Shown in pieces: positions 6,180-13,894 of a stretch of 16,685 nt of DNA. The translations under genes were made by a program, and so were the position numbers. Origin of the DNA: Acidobacteria bacterium UBA6911. GTDB taxonomy: Bacteria > Acidobacteriota > UBA6911. The notes beneath the pieces were generated by a model. It was not told the DNA's origin and did not search any database. It saw only the letters and a program-made list of their open reading frames with translations. Each line of letters opens with the position of its first letter. Position 1 is the stretch's first letter. The stretch lies in assembly GCA_002451015.1 (NCBI GenBank), contig DKBB01000081.1:1-16685 (forward strand), written 5' to 3'.

Positions 6180-8102
6180 ATGAAACGCAAAAGACAAACC
6201 TATCGCAATCTAAAACCACTCCATGAAGCCCAGGACATCTTTTTTTCCCGCTTTGGAAACTGCCGTATGGAGACGGAAACCATCCCGGTAAGGCAAGCGC
6301 TGGGTCGCCTTCTGGTAGCGCCGGTCCATGCAATGCGCTCGGTCCCAGCCTACAATGCCGCTGCCGTAGACGGAATGGCCGTCCGGGCGGCGGCCACATT
6401 TTCCGCCTTTCCAGAAACGCCGGTATTTCTTTCCACAGGTTCCGAGGCGATCCAGGTAGATACGGGAGATCCGTTGCCGGACGGCACCGACGCCGTTGTC
6501 ATGATAGAAAAAATCGAAGTTTCCGGAGACCGGTGCGAAATTCGTGAATCCGTCTACCCCTGGCAGAACGTTCGAAAGACCGGAGAAGACATTGTCAGGG
6601 GGGAAATCCTCCTTCCTGCATACCATAAAATACGGGCATACGATCAGGGAGCTTTATTGGCTGCAGGCATCCTTTCGGTCCGCGTTTTTCGAAAACCCCA
6701 AGTGCTTATAATCCCGAGCGGAGATGAAATACTCCCGCCAGAGGAGGCTGAGGACCCGATAAAACCCGGCGTCATCCTCGAAATCAACGGACAGGTTCTG
6801 TCATCGATGGTCTCGGAGTGCGGGGCGGAAAGCGTTCTTATGGATGTAGTTCCTGACGATCCCGGAAAAATCAGAAATGCAATCGTTTCAGGACTGGAAA
6901 AAGGCTACGATCTCATTCTGACCATAGCAGGATCTTCAGCCGGAACGGAAGACTTCACCCCAAACGTACTCGCCGAACTAGGCGAACTGCTCGTCCATGG
7001 AATCACCGTCATGCCCGGCAAACCGACATTGCTGGCTGCGATTAAGGACAGGCCTGTCGTAGGTATCCCGGGATACCCGGTTTCCGCGGTAATATCTTTC
7101 CGGGAATTCGTACGCCCGCTGCTCTTTCAGATGCAGGGCATGAAGGCGCCGGAACACGAAACGGTCGAAGCTTTTCTGGGACGCAAACTCCCATCTAAAC
7201 CCGGACTCGAGGAGCATGTCCGGGTTATTCTGGGGAAGGTAGGCGATAGGGCTGTCGCGATACCGCTCTCCGGCGGAGCCGGCATGATGACTTCTCTTGT
7301 CAGGGCGGACGGCATCCTTCGAATCGCACCGGAGATAAGCGGTTACTCCGAGAACGAGAAAGCAACGGTGGAGCTTCTCACTCCGAAACGACAATTACAG
7401 AACAGGCTTTTAGTTATCGGCTCCCACGACCTCACGATCGACCTTCTGGCAAGCGCCGTCAAAGAAAAATCCGAAGGCAGAATTACAATATCGTCGAGCA
7501 ATATAGGCAGTATGGGAGGCCTTATTGCCATCGAAAAAGGAATCGCCCATCTCGCCGGCTCGCATCTGCTCGACACGGAAACCGGAGACTACAACCGATC
7601 CTACATCCAGAGACTAATAACCCGGGCTCCGGTGATCCTTTTGACACTCGTACACCGCTGGCAGGGCTTCATGATTGCCAAAGGCAATCCGAAAAACGTG
7701 CGTGGAATCGAGGACCTGGCCCGTTCCGAAATAGAATTTATCAACCGCCAAGCCGGCTCCGGAACACGCATCCTTCTTGATTACGAGTTGCAGAAAGCCG
7801 GGATTGATCCCAAATCCATTCCGGGATACAGGAGCGAAGAATATACACACATGAGCATTGCCATGGCGGTCGCATCTGGCCGCGCCGACGTCGGACTGGG
7901 AATCCTTGCTTCCGCCAAAGCCCTGGATCTCGACTTTATTCCTATTTCACGGGAACGCTATGACCTAGTGATTCCCGAAAGTTTTCTTCATGACGAACGC
8001 ATGGAGCTGCTGCTCGAAATCATCCGATCTCAGCGGTTTATAGAACAGGTTCTGGGATTGGGAGGCTATGAGGTAGAAGAAACCGGGACTATCAAAAAAT
8101 AG
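6180..8102 (+). CDS. moeA: MoeA fused to a periplasmic-binding-protein/LysR-substrate-like domain
   Basis: This is a 640-residue two-part protein. Residues 1-~405 are a complete MoeA: AAVDGMAV with Asp64, DTGDPLPDGTDAVVMIEK, PSGDEILPP, EINGQVLSSMV, AGSSAGTEDFT, HGITVMPGKPTLLA and GIPGYPVSAV. From ~410 (LLVIGSHDLTIDLL) to the end is a PBP-like domain of the kind fused to MoeA in other anaerobes and archaea, with INRQAGSGTRILLDYELQKAGI and AVASGRADVGLGI segments. No signal peptide is present, so the binding domain is cytoplasmic and may sense or channel the oxyanion (inference). The ATG at 6180 has only a weak GCAGG-type site at 6161. It follows a stand-alone moeA, and the pair suggests division of labour, perhaps between molybdenum and tungsten or in insertion versus delivery. 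Confidence 0.92.
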   Translation: MKRKRQTYRNLKPLHEAQDIFFSRFGNCRMETETIPVRQALGRLLVAPVHAMRSVPAYNAAAVDGMAVRAAATFSAFPETPVFLSTGSEAIQVDTGDPLPDGTDAVVMIEKIEVSGDRCEIRESVYPWQNVRKTGEDIVRGEILLPAYHKIRAYDQGALLAAGILSVRVFRKPQVLIIPSGDEILPPEEAEDPIKPGVILEINGQVLSSMVSECGAESVLMDVVPDDPGKIRNAIVSGLEKGYDLILTIAGSSAGTEDFTPNVLAELGELLVHGITVMPGKPTLLAAIKDRPVVGIPGYPVSAVISFREFVRPLLFQMQGMKAPEHETVEAFLGRKLPSKPGLEEHVRVILGKVGDRAVAIPLSGGAGMMTSLVRADGILRIAPEISGYSENEKATVELLTPKRQLQNRLLVIGSHDLTIDLLASAVKEKSEGRITISSSNIGSMGGLIAIEKGIAHLAGSHLLDTETGDYNRSYIQRLITRAPVILLTLVHRWQGFMIAKGNPKNVRGIEDLARSEIEFINRQAGSGTRILLDYELQKAGIDPKSIPGYRSEEYTHMSIAMAVASGRADVGLGILASAKALDLDFIPISRERYDLVIPESFLHDERMELLLEIIRSQRFIEQVLGLGGYEVEETGTIKK

Positions 8103-8154
8103 GGTTCTGCCGATATATGTTATAATGATGATCCTTTTGGAGTGCCGGAAATCC

Positions 8155-10743
8155 ATGCCCCCATCAAAATCCCCAAAGCGCAATCACCAGAAGCTTGGAA
8201 AATTCTTTCGCTGGAAATGGATTAGAATAGCCCTCGTATTGTCCCTGTTGCCTACGATAGCCATCGCCACATTCCTGATACGCTATTACTATATTTTCGA
8301 CGCCGCGATAGAAGCAAAACTTGGGAAACGCTTAAGTCTTGCAGCTACAAAGTTTTACGCTGCCCCAGCCGTTGTCTACTCCGGAAAGCAGATAAGTTCT
8401 TCGGAACTGGAAAGCAGACTTCGCCGCCTGGGCTATGTGGAAGATACCGGGATACAGGGGATTTCCGATTACGACGGGGAAGAGACGGACAGCCACCCTT
8501 TGAGAATGCAGGGGATTTCCGATTACGACGGGGAAGAGACGGACAGCCACCCTTTGAGAATGCAGGGGATTTCCTATTACCGGGAAGAGACGGACAGCCA
8601 GTTGTTGATATACAACGATCCTTCCGTGCCGGTGGATTCGGACCGGCTCGTAGAGATCTTCTGGGAAGGCGACACCATTCGCTCCATAACGGACCGGTCG
8701 AATTGGGAGGAAATCGAAAGATTTTCACTGAAGCCGGGAATGCTCAGTAATGCAATCGACGAAAACCGTGAAAAGCGACGTTACGTGGCTTATGACGATA
8801 TTCCTGAAGTGTTAATCAACGCCGTTGTAGCCGCGGAGGATCGAAGATTCTTCAGCCACAAAGGAATCGATCCCATTCGAATTCTGCAGGCTTTAATTGT
8901 GGATATTCGCGCCGGAGACACTATTCAGGGAGCCAGTACACTGACCCAACAGTTTGTTAAAAATTATTTCCTGACCCCGGAACGCACCTGGAGGCGCAAG
9001 TTCGCCGATGCCTACATGTCCATCCTCCTGGAACAGAGACTCTCGAAAGAAGAAATCTTCGAGCTTTACAGCAATGAAGTCTATCTCGGCCAGATGGGCT
9101 CCTTCAGCATAGTAGGATTCGGGCAGGCGGCCGATGCCTTCTTCGACAAGAGCGTCCAGGAATTAAATCTCGAAGAAGCCGCAACTCTTGCCGGGATCAT
9201 TCCCGCCCCGAACCGGCACGCGCCCCTTCGATATAAAGATCGCGCAAAGGCACGCCGCGACAGGGTTTTGGATTTAATGGCCGAATACAGGATGATTACT
9301 CCCAGCGTACGGGACGAGACGAAAGCCAAACCGGTAGTCGTCCAGCCGTCGGCTGTTCTGAATTCTTCCGATGCACCCTATTTCGTCGATTACATCCAGG
9401 AACAGGTGGTGGATAAATACGGCGATGAAAACCTTGCACGATCAAAATTCAAGGTCTATACAACCCTGGATTCGGATCTGCAGGAAGCTGCATTTAAAGC
9501 CATAAGGGCGGGGATTGAAGATCTGGACAAATACTTTTCGGAACTAGAGGAGCCGATTCCCCCCGGGACGGTTCAGGCGAGTTTAATCGCCGTTGATCCC
9601 CGCAACGGACACATTCTCGCCATGGTCGGGGGACGGGATTACGGCACCAGCCAATACAACAGAATCATAGCAGCCCAACGACAGCCGGGAAGCATCTTCA
9701 AGCCTTTTGTGTATACTGCCGCGCTGGAAACCGCCTACAGCAGCCTTGATCCGCTTACTCCGGTTTCGGCTGTAGTCGACCAACCGACACCATTTACTTT
9801 CGAAAACCTCGAATACACACCCAAGAATTTCAACGAGAACTATCTTGGACAGGTAACGATGAGGCAGGCGATTACCCGATCGTTGAATGTGGCAACCATC
9901 AAGTATGCCGAAATGGTCGGATTCGAAAAAATTGTGGAGGTCGCTCATCGTTTGGGGCTGGGCGAACAGGTACAGCCCTATCCGGCTATGGCTATCGGCA
10001 GCTTTGAAACCACGCTGTTGGAAATGGCGCGTGCTTACACGGCTTTCGCCAATGAAGGTCTGCTTTCCGAACTGACATCCATCCTGGAAATCTACGACGA
10101 CAATGCCGATCGTGTGTTCGTAAACCAAGCCAATCCTAAAAGGGTCCTGACACATGAAATATCTTTTCTTATCACATCCCTTCTTCAATCGGTGATCAAC
10201 AACGGCACAGGTGCCGGCGTGCGAAGCCGGGGATTTACCCTTCCGGCAGCCGGGAAAACCGGCACATCCCGCGACGGTTGGTTTGCCGGTTATACTCCCG
10301 ATCTTTTATGTATCGTGTGGGTAGGCTTCGACGACAACCGCGAATTAAACCTGGCCGGATCCAGATCCGCTCTCCCCATATGGGCTGATTTTATGAAACA
10401 GGCTGTTTCCTTGCGGCCTTTGAGCGGAAAGGACTTCACCATTCCCGTGGGAATAGTCAAGGTGGAAATAGATCCGTCCACGGGCATGCTCGCTACCGAA
10501 CGCTGCCTGCAGAGGGAAAAAGAATATTTCATCAAGGGCTCGGAACCGACGATTTATTGTTATGGGAATAATTACGAGAGATCCATGGGAAGCAGCAGCC
10601 CTACAAGCATCTATGCAGATCCTTCGAACGGAGCGGAAGGGGGAGGATCCGACCAGATGTATGACGACATGCCGGCAAACTACTACGCGTCCCCATCCGA
10701 CGACACGGAATGGGAATCGCAAAGTTACCAGGACCTCGACTAG
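8155..10743 (+). CDS. Bifunctional penicillin-binding protein, PBP1B-like (class A)
   Basis: This is an 862-residue inner-membrane peptidoglycan synthase that polymerises glycan strands and cross-links peptides in the periplasm. The order is a short basic cytoplasmic tail, a membrane anchor (~23-46), a UB2H-like region (~60-200), a GT51 transglycosylase with catalytic Glu228 in AAEDRRFF and the QGASTLTQQFVKN motif, then a transpeptidase with SIFK (Ser513-Lys516), SLN (576-578) and KTGTS (Lys701). The C-terminal ~60 residues are Ser/Asp/Tyr-rich and probably disordered. The ATG at 8155 is preferred because of GGAG at 8139-8142 and GGAA at 8147-8150. ATGs at 8125 and 8128 lack a site and would add about 10 residues. 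The UB2H-like region holds a recent 54-bp tandem duplication. It lies 52 bp after the MoeA fusion gene, with no obvious functional link. Confidence 0.93.
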   Translation: MPPSKSPKRNHQKLGKFFRWKWIRIALVLSLLPTIAIATFLIRYYYIFDAAIEAKLGKRLSLAATKFYAAPAVVYSGKQISSSELESRLRRLGYVEDTGIQGISDYDGEETDSHPLRMQGISDYDGEETDSHPLRMQGISYYREETDSQLLIYNDPSVPVDSDRLVEIFWEGDTIRSITDRSNWEEIERFSLKPGMLSNAIDENREKRRYVAYDDIPEVLINAVVAAEDRRFFSHKGIDPIRILQALIVDIRAGDTIQGASTLTQQFVKNYFLTPERTWRRKFADAYMSILLEQRLSKEEIFELYSNEVYLGQMGSFSIVGFGQAADAFFDKSVQELNLEEAATLAGIIPAPNRHAPLRYKDRAKARRDRVLDLMAEYRMITPSVRDETKAKPVVVQPSAVLNSSDAPYFVDYIQEQVVDKYGDENLARSKFKVYTTLDSDLQEAAFKAIRAGIEDLDKYFSELEEPIPPGTVQASLIAVDPRNGHILAMVGGRDYGTSQYNRIIAAQRQPGSIFKPFVYTAALETAYSSLDPLTPVSAVVDQPTPFTFENLEYTPKNFNENYLGQVTMRQAITRSLNVATIKYAEMVGFEKIVEVAHRLGLGEQVQPYPAMAIGSFETTLLEMARAYTAFANEGLLSELTSILEIYDDNADRVFVNQANPKRVLTHEISFLITSLLQSVINNGTGAGVRSRGFTLPAAGKTGTSRDGWFAGYTPDLLCIVWVGFDDNRELNLAGSRSALPIWADFMKQAVSLRPLSGKDFTIPVGIVKVEIDPSTGMLATERCLQREKEYFIKGSEPTIYCYGNNYERSMGSSSPTSIYADPSNGAEGGGSDQMYDDMPANYYASPSDDTEWESQSYQDLD
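8455..8600 (+). repeat. In-frame 54-bp tandem repeat inside the PBP1B-like gene
   Basis: Two 54-bp copies (8455-8508 and 8509-8562) look base-for-base identical. A third, diverged and shorter copy (8563-8600) has a 3-bp deletion and substitutions. Each unit encodes 18 residues, QGISDYDGEETDSHPLRM; the third reads QGISYYREETDSQ. The third copy runs directly into the conserved downstream UB2H-like sequence, so it is probably the ancestral element and the first two are newer copies. The reading frame is preserved throughout. Confidence 0.95.
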
Positions 10744-11013
10744 CCTGCCTGCGTACGCCATTCTAAAGAAATGATATGGAAAGCCGATAACGAGGAAGAG
10801 CCTCCGGGTTGATCGAGTGCGCCTTTTGAGCCCCTTATTTTTGCCCCATTCAGGCCTGAACGGTATGTTGCGGAAGCGTTATCCTGGGATTGATGTTCCA
10901 CCATCCATCGGAATGCCGTGGAAGCCCGGATTCGGCGCGACATGGTAAATGCGGCTTAACCCGCGTCAATCTTGAGCCGGCTCGACATATCGATTTCCTT
11001 TTATGGATTGGAA
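10744..11013. other. Intergenic gap after the PBP gene
   Basis: These 270 bp hold no gene I can support. A 24-codon ORF from ATG 10865 and a minus-strand ORF (10740-10943) lack ribosome-binding sites and recognisable sequence. No T-tailed hairpin ends the PBP gene here, and I found no good promoter for the downstream gene. Confidence 0.5.
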
Positions 11014-12144
11014 ATGAGCACAGAAAAACCGAACAAAAGTCATCCGGTCAAAACAGCAAAGAACAGCCGGGGCGTCGACTGGATCTCAATATTTATAGAA
11101 ATGGCGGATCATAAAAACAACACGATGGAGAATTCGCGGGAACATCTTATCGATTGGTGGCGGTATTCAGTGGAAAGGATTTCCAAACAGATCCCCGAAT
11201 TTCCGGAAGATTTCAGGACAACGCGCATCTGGCGTGAAATCAAATTTGTTGAAAATTACCTGTCCAGATTAAAGCCCGTATTTGTCGGTCTTCAGACGGG
11301 AACCTACAACCTGAATGAGACATGCGATCAACTGCGCAACGTTTTCTCAGACGAAAAAATCCGCCTGAACAAATGGAAACAATCACTGGACAACCTGCAA
11401 GGCTTTACATTATGGCTGCCGGCCTTCTATCACGCCCGGGAATATCTGATGGGAGCATTTCCTCTGGGCATAGAAGAATCCGACAGGACATGCAAATCCC
11501 TGATTCAATCCATCAAGGACCCTTATCCCTTCCTGGAAGCCGGGACTCGCCATCGTTTTGATGAGAGCTTTCTCGCATTCAAAAAGAATTATATTTCCCA
11601 CTACACGTCTCTCCATGAAGAAATGCGGAATGCGATTCGCAATGTAAAAAAAGAGGAGTCGAAAGTGGATCCGGTGGCTCTTCGTAACCTGGAACTGCTT
11701 TCCGACCTTAAGTATACAGACAAGAGCTATCTGAACCGCGTTAATATTCTGGCACGATGGATACAACGCAACCAATGCTTTTTACCGGTATCCCGGATTC
11801 TGGAACGGTATCCCCGCTGTTATTGCAATTTCAATCCCTGTTCGATCCGACAGACTTCCAGCCCCGCTAACCAGATCAACGGCATAATCCTGGAGGGAAT
11901 CGAATACTTCCGACTGGTTCTGAGCAGGTGCCGGGATCTGATCGTGAAGGAAATCAAGGCTCAAAAGCCGGAAAACAGTACATTGGAACAGATCAATGCG
12001 TTACTTGGCCGCGGGGCGATGATCCCTCTCAAAGCGCAAACTGTCGATACTTTAAACCGGATAATCCGCCAGAACACAAGTTACTTTCAGGTTCAGATGC
12101 GATCACGGAGCGACCGGGAGGAAAAACCGGAGCCGGGGGGTTAA
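11014..12144 (+). CDS. Uncharacterised helical protein with CxCx4C motif
   Basis: I do not recognise this 376-residue protein with certainty. It is soluble, mostly alpha-helical and rich in charged residues and tryptophan, with no signal peptide or membrane segment. Toward the C terminus lies ILERYPRCYCNFNPCS, a CxCx4C pattern that could bind a metal. The layout of a long helical region (FKKNYISHYTSLHEEM), a helical linker and an RYPRCYCNF-type motif reminds me of the tail of large DUF6079-type proteins, but the ATPase part of those is absent, and this resemblance is from memory only. The start is uncertain: ATG 11014 has a GGATTGGA stretch just upstream, TTG 10972 has no site, and ATG 11101 would remove 29 residues. 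It stands alone between the PBP gene and the blaI-like gene. Confidence 0.65.
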   Translation: MSTEKPNKSHPVKTAKNSRGVDWISIFIEMADHKNNTMENSREHLIDWWRYSVERISKQIPEFPEDFRTTRIWREIKFVENYLSRLKPVFVGLQTGTYNLNETCDQLRNVFSDEKIRLNKWKQSLDNLQGFTLWLPAFYHAREYLMGAFPLGIEESDRTCKSLIQSIKDPYPFLEAGTRHRFDESFLAFKKNYISHYTSLHEEMRNAIRNVKKEESKVDPVALRNLELLSDLKYTDKSYLNRVNILARWIQRNQCFLPVSRILERYPRCYCNFNPCSIRQTSSPANQINGIILEGIEYFRLVLSRCRDLIVKEIKAQKPENSTLEQINALLGRGAMIPLKAQTVDTLNRIIRQNTSYFQVQMRSRSDREEKPEPGG

Positions 12145-12205
12145 GACGGGCGATTTTACCGGTATTTTGGCGAGAAAAATCAGTCCACTCCACTGCATTC
12201 GCCGA

Positions 12206-12354
12206 TTACGCGCATCCTGATTTGTTCAGCGATCCCCAAATCATTTCCGTTACTGCCGTACCTTCCAGTTTGAATGCAGCAACGCTACGGTGGAACACTT
12301 CCTTTTCAGGAAGCTCCGCCTTAAAAGTGGCTGTCTTCCCCTCTTCTCAATCAT
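12206..12354 (-). pseudogene. Possible broken small ribbon-helix-helix (antitoxin-like) gene
   Basis: A 46-codon open frame (12346 down to stop TAA at 12206-12208) encodes KTATFKAELPEKEVFHRSVA followed by two helix-like segments ending in MIWGSLNKSGCA. The pattern of one strand, a proline turn and two helices resembles a ribbon-helix-helix domain. It has no start codon in its own frame. An ATG at 12354 lies upstream in another frame, and adding one G to the GGGG run at 12337-12340 would join them into a 49-residue protein. It could be a decayed gene, a sequencing error or a chance ORF. No toxin gene accompanies it. Confidence 0.28.
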
Positions 12355-12472
12355 AAAAAACCGTAGTGTCAATCCGCCTGTCTCCCGAGTGAATCCGGAA
12401 TTTTTTTATGAAACTTTTGAGGATAACGGCAATCTATAGCATTAAGCATTCGGTTTGGCTGATACCTTAGTT

Positions 12473-12476
12473 GGAG
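12473..12476 (+). promoter_or_regulatory. Ribosome-binding site deciding the BlaI-like start
   Basis: GGAG at 12473-12476 is 5 bp before ATG 12482. This favours that ATG over the in-frame TTG at 12455, which has no site. Confidence 0.65.
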
Positions 12477-12481
12477 TCGGA

Positions 12482-12871
12482 ATGAAAAAAGACCTTGATT
12501 CTTACATTCTCACGCGGCAGGAACTTTTCATAATGAAGGTTATCTGGGAACGCGGCAGTGCAACCGTACGGGATGTTTGCGATGTCATTTCAAAGAAAAA
12601 ACCGACCGCTTACACTACCATCCTGACTTTAATGCAGATTCTTGAGAAAAAAGGAGCTTTAGTCCGAAAAAGAATCGGTCGATCGTACCTGTACCGCCCT
12701 CTCTTCTCCAAACGTCAGGCGACCAGGAACCAGGTTAATGACCTGCTGGTCCGCTTTTTTGACGGCAATCCCGACAAGTTGATTGAAACGATACTGGATT
12801 ATGAATCCAGAACCTCCAAGCCGTTCGAAACAATGGTATCCATGAAGGAATCGAGTTATAAAAACGGTTAA
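12482..12871 (+). CDS. BlaI/MecI/CopY-family winged-helix repressor
   Basis: This is a 129-residue transcriptional regulator. Residues ~8-80 match the BlaI winged helix: LTRQELFIMKVIWERGSATV, then KKKPTAYTTILTLMQILEKKG as the recognition region, and the wing IGRSYLYRP. The C-terminal part (~85-129) is the dimerisation region, followed by a short basic tail. In classical systems BlaI is cleaved by the membrane sensor protease BlaR1/MecR1 after beta-lactam binding. No such gene lies in the window, so this is an orphan as far as can be seen. The PBP gene 1.7 kb upstream is a conceivable target, but no operator was identified. The gene converges on the broken epimerase gene. Confidence 0.88.
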   Translation: MKKDLDSYILTRQELFIMKVIWERGSATVRDVCDVISKKKPTAYTTILTLMQILEKKGALVRKRIGRSYLYRPLFSKRQATRNQVNDLLVRFFDGNPDKLIETILDYESRTSKPFETMVSMKESSYKNG

Positions 12872-12923
12872 AAACATCTTTCATCGTTTTCACTGAGCTG
12901 CAAACTTTGCCTCCCCGTCCTAT

Positions 12924-13872
12924 CTAACGGTCCAGATATGTCCTGAAATAGGGAATGCTGCGTCGAAGGCCGTCCTCCAGCCTGGTTTTAGGAGTCCAAT
13001 TTAAAAGCTTTTTCGCTTTTTTGATATCGGGCCGACGGATTCTAGGATCATCCGCTGGAAGTTCTTTAAATACAATATTACTCGAAGAACCTGTCAGCTC
13101 GATGATTTTCCGGGCAATCTTCAGCACTGTCATTTCGTCAGGATTTCCGATATTCACCGGCAGATGAACAGCCTCGGTATCGGGTGCCATCAGAAGTCGG
13201 TTTAAGCCGTCAATTTCATCCTCCACATAACAGAAACTCCTTGTTTGCTCTCCCGATCCATAAACCGTCAAGGATTCCCCTTTCAACCCCTGAATAATGA
13301 ATTTGGATACAACCCTTCCATCGAGGGGGCACATTCTGGGACCGTAGATGTTGAAAATGCGTGTGATTCGGGTATCTACAGCATGATGGCGATGGTAAGC
13401 CGTAACAAGCGCTTCCGCGAAACGCTTTGCCTCGTCATAAACTCCCCGCAAACCAATTGGATTCCCATTGTCCCAATAGGATTCCGGCTGCGGAGTGACC
13501 AATGGATCCCCGTAGGTTTCAGACGTGCTCGCCATCAGAAAGCGGGTTTTTTTTATGCTTTGCCAAACCGATGGATTTATGAGTCCCCATGGCGCCGACC
13601 TTCAATGTCTGAATCGGAAGTTCGAGATAATCCCGCGGGCTTGCAGGCGATGCAAAATGCATCACAGCATCCACTTCCGAGCTGATATATATGAATTCCG
13701 TGACATCGTGCTTGTAGAAACGGAAGCGCTCGTTACCGATGAAGTGAGAAATATTATCCACGCTTCCCGTCAGAAGATTATCCAGACAGGTAATTTCATG
13801 CCCCATTTCCAGAAGACTATCGCATTAGTAACTGCCGAAGAATCCAGCACCGCCCGTGATTACAATATGCAT
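12924..13872 (-). pseudogene. Broken NAD-dependent nucleotide-sugar epimerase / UDP-glucuronate decarboxylase
   Basis: Read leftward, the pieces assemble into a ~315-residue extended short-chain dehydrogenase close to UDP-xylose synthase (UDP-glucuronate decarboxylase). They show an NAD-binding TGGAGFFGS at residues 6-14, [24 protein letters not shown], the catalytic YDEAK (YxxxK), [10 protein letters not shown] and a normal C terminus. Two lesions break it. Codon 16 is TAA (13825-13827), directly after GAGFFGSY where Leu is expected. Later, a run of eight A on the coding strand (13547-13554) shifts the frame by +1; seven A would give [14 protein letters not shown]. Total length (949 nt) equals 316 codons plus one base, consistent with a single insertion. 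The start ATG at 13872 has AAGG 6-7 bp upstream and lies 22 bp after the HD gene, so it belongs to that operon. The N-terminal Rossmann motif cannot be made in frame with the rest. Confidence 0.88.
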
Positions 13873-13894
13873 TTTTTTCCTTCGGAACTTCTAT

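Larger units (their letters stand above)
12145..12481. other. Intergenic stretch before the BlaI-like gene
   Basis: About 340 bp separate the uncharacterised gene from the BlaI-like gene. On the minus strand it contains a possible broken ribbon-helix-helix ORF (12206-12354). On the plus strand there is a 20-codon ORF (12408-12470) with a GGAA ribosome-binding-like site, ending 11 bp before the BlaI ATG. I saw no clear -35/-10 pair and no recognisable BlaI operator dyad. Confidence 0.45.

Noticed and set aside
8121..8126. TATAAT hexamer before the PBP gene
   Set aside because: No -35 element lies at 16-18 bp, and the hexamer overlaps the upstream ATG candidates. Read-through from the MoeA fusion gene is as likely.
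8455..8600. Short CRISPR-like array
   Set aside because: The units are directly adjacent with no spacers and stay in frame within a coding gene, so this is a coding tandem duplication.
8332..8728. Repetitive minus-strand ORFs across the PBP repeat
   Set aside because: They are antisense shadows of the in-frame repeat of the PBP1B-like gene. The repeats they encode come from that duplication.
10865..10939. 24-codon plus-strand ORF between the PBP and the unknown gene
   Set aside because: No ribosome-binding site and too short to judge. The Pro/Gly-rich translation matches nothing I know.
10740..10943. 67-codon minus-strand ORF after the PBP gene
   Set aside because: No ribosome-binding site, no recognisable domain, and it overlaps the end of the PBP gene.
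13547..13554. Programmed frameshift at the A8 run of the epimerase gene
   Set aside because: Slippage could restore this frame, but the separate TAA at codon 16 would still block the protein, so gene decay is the simpler reading.
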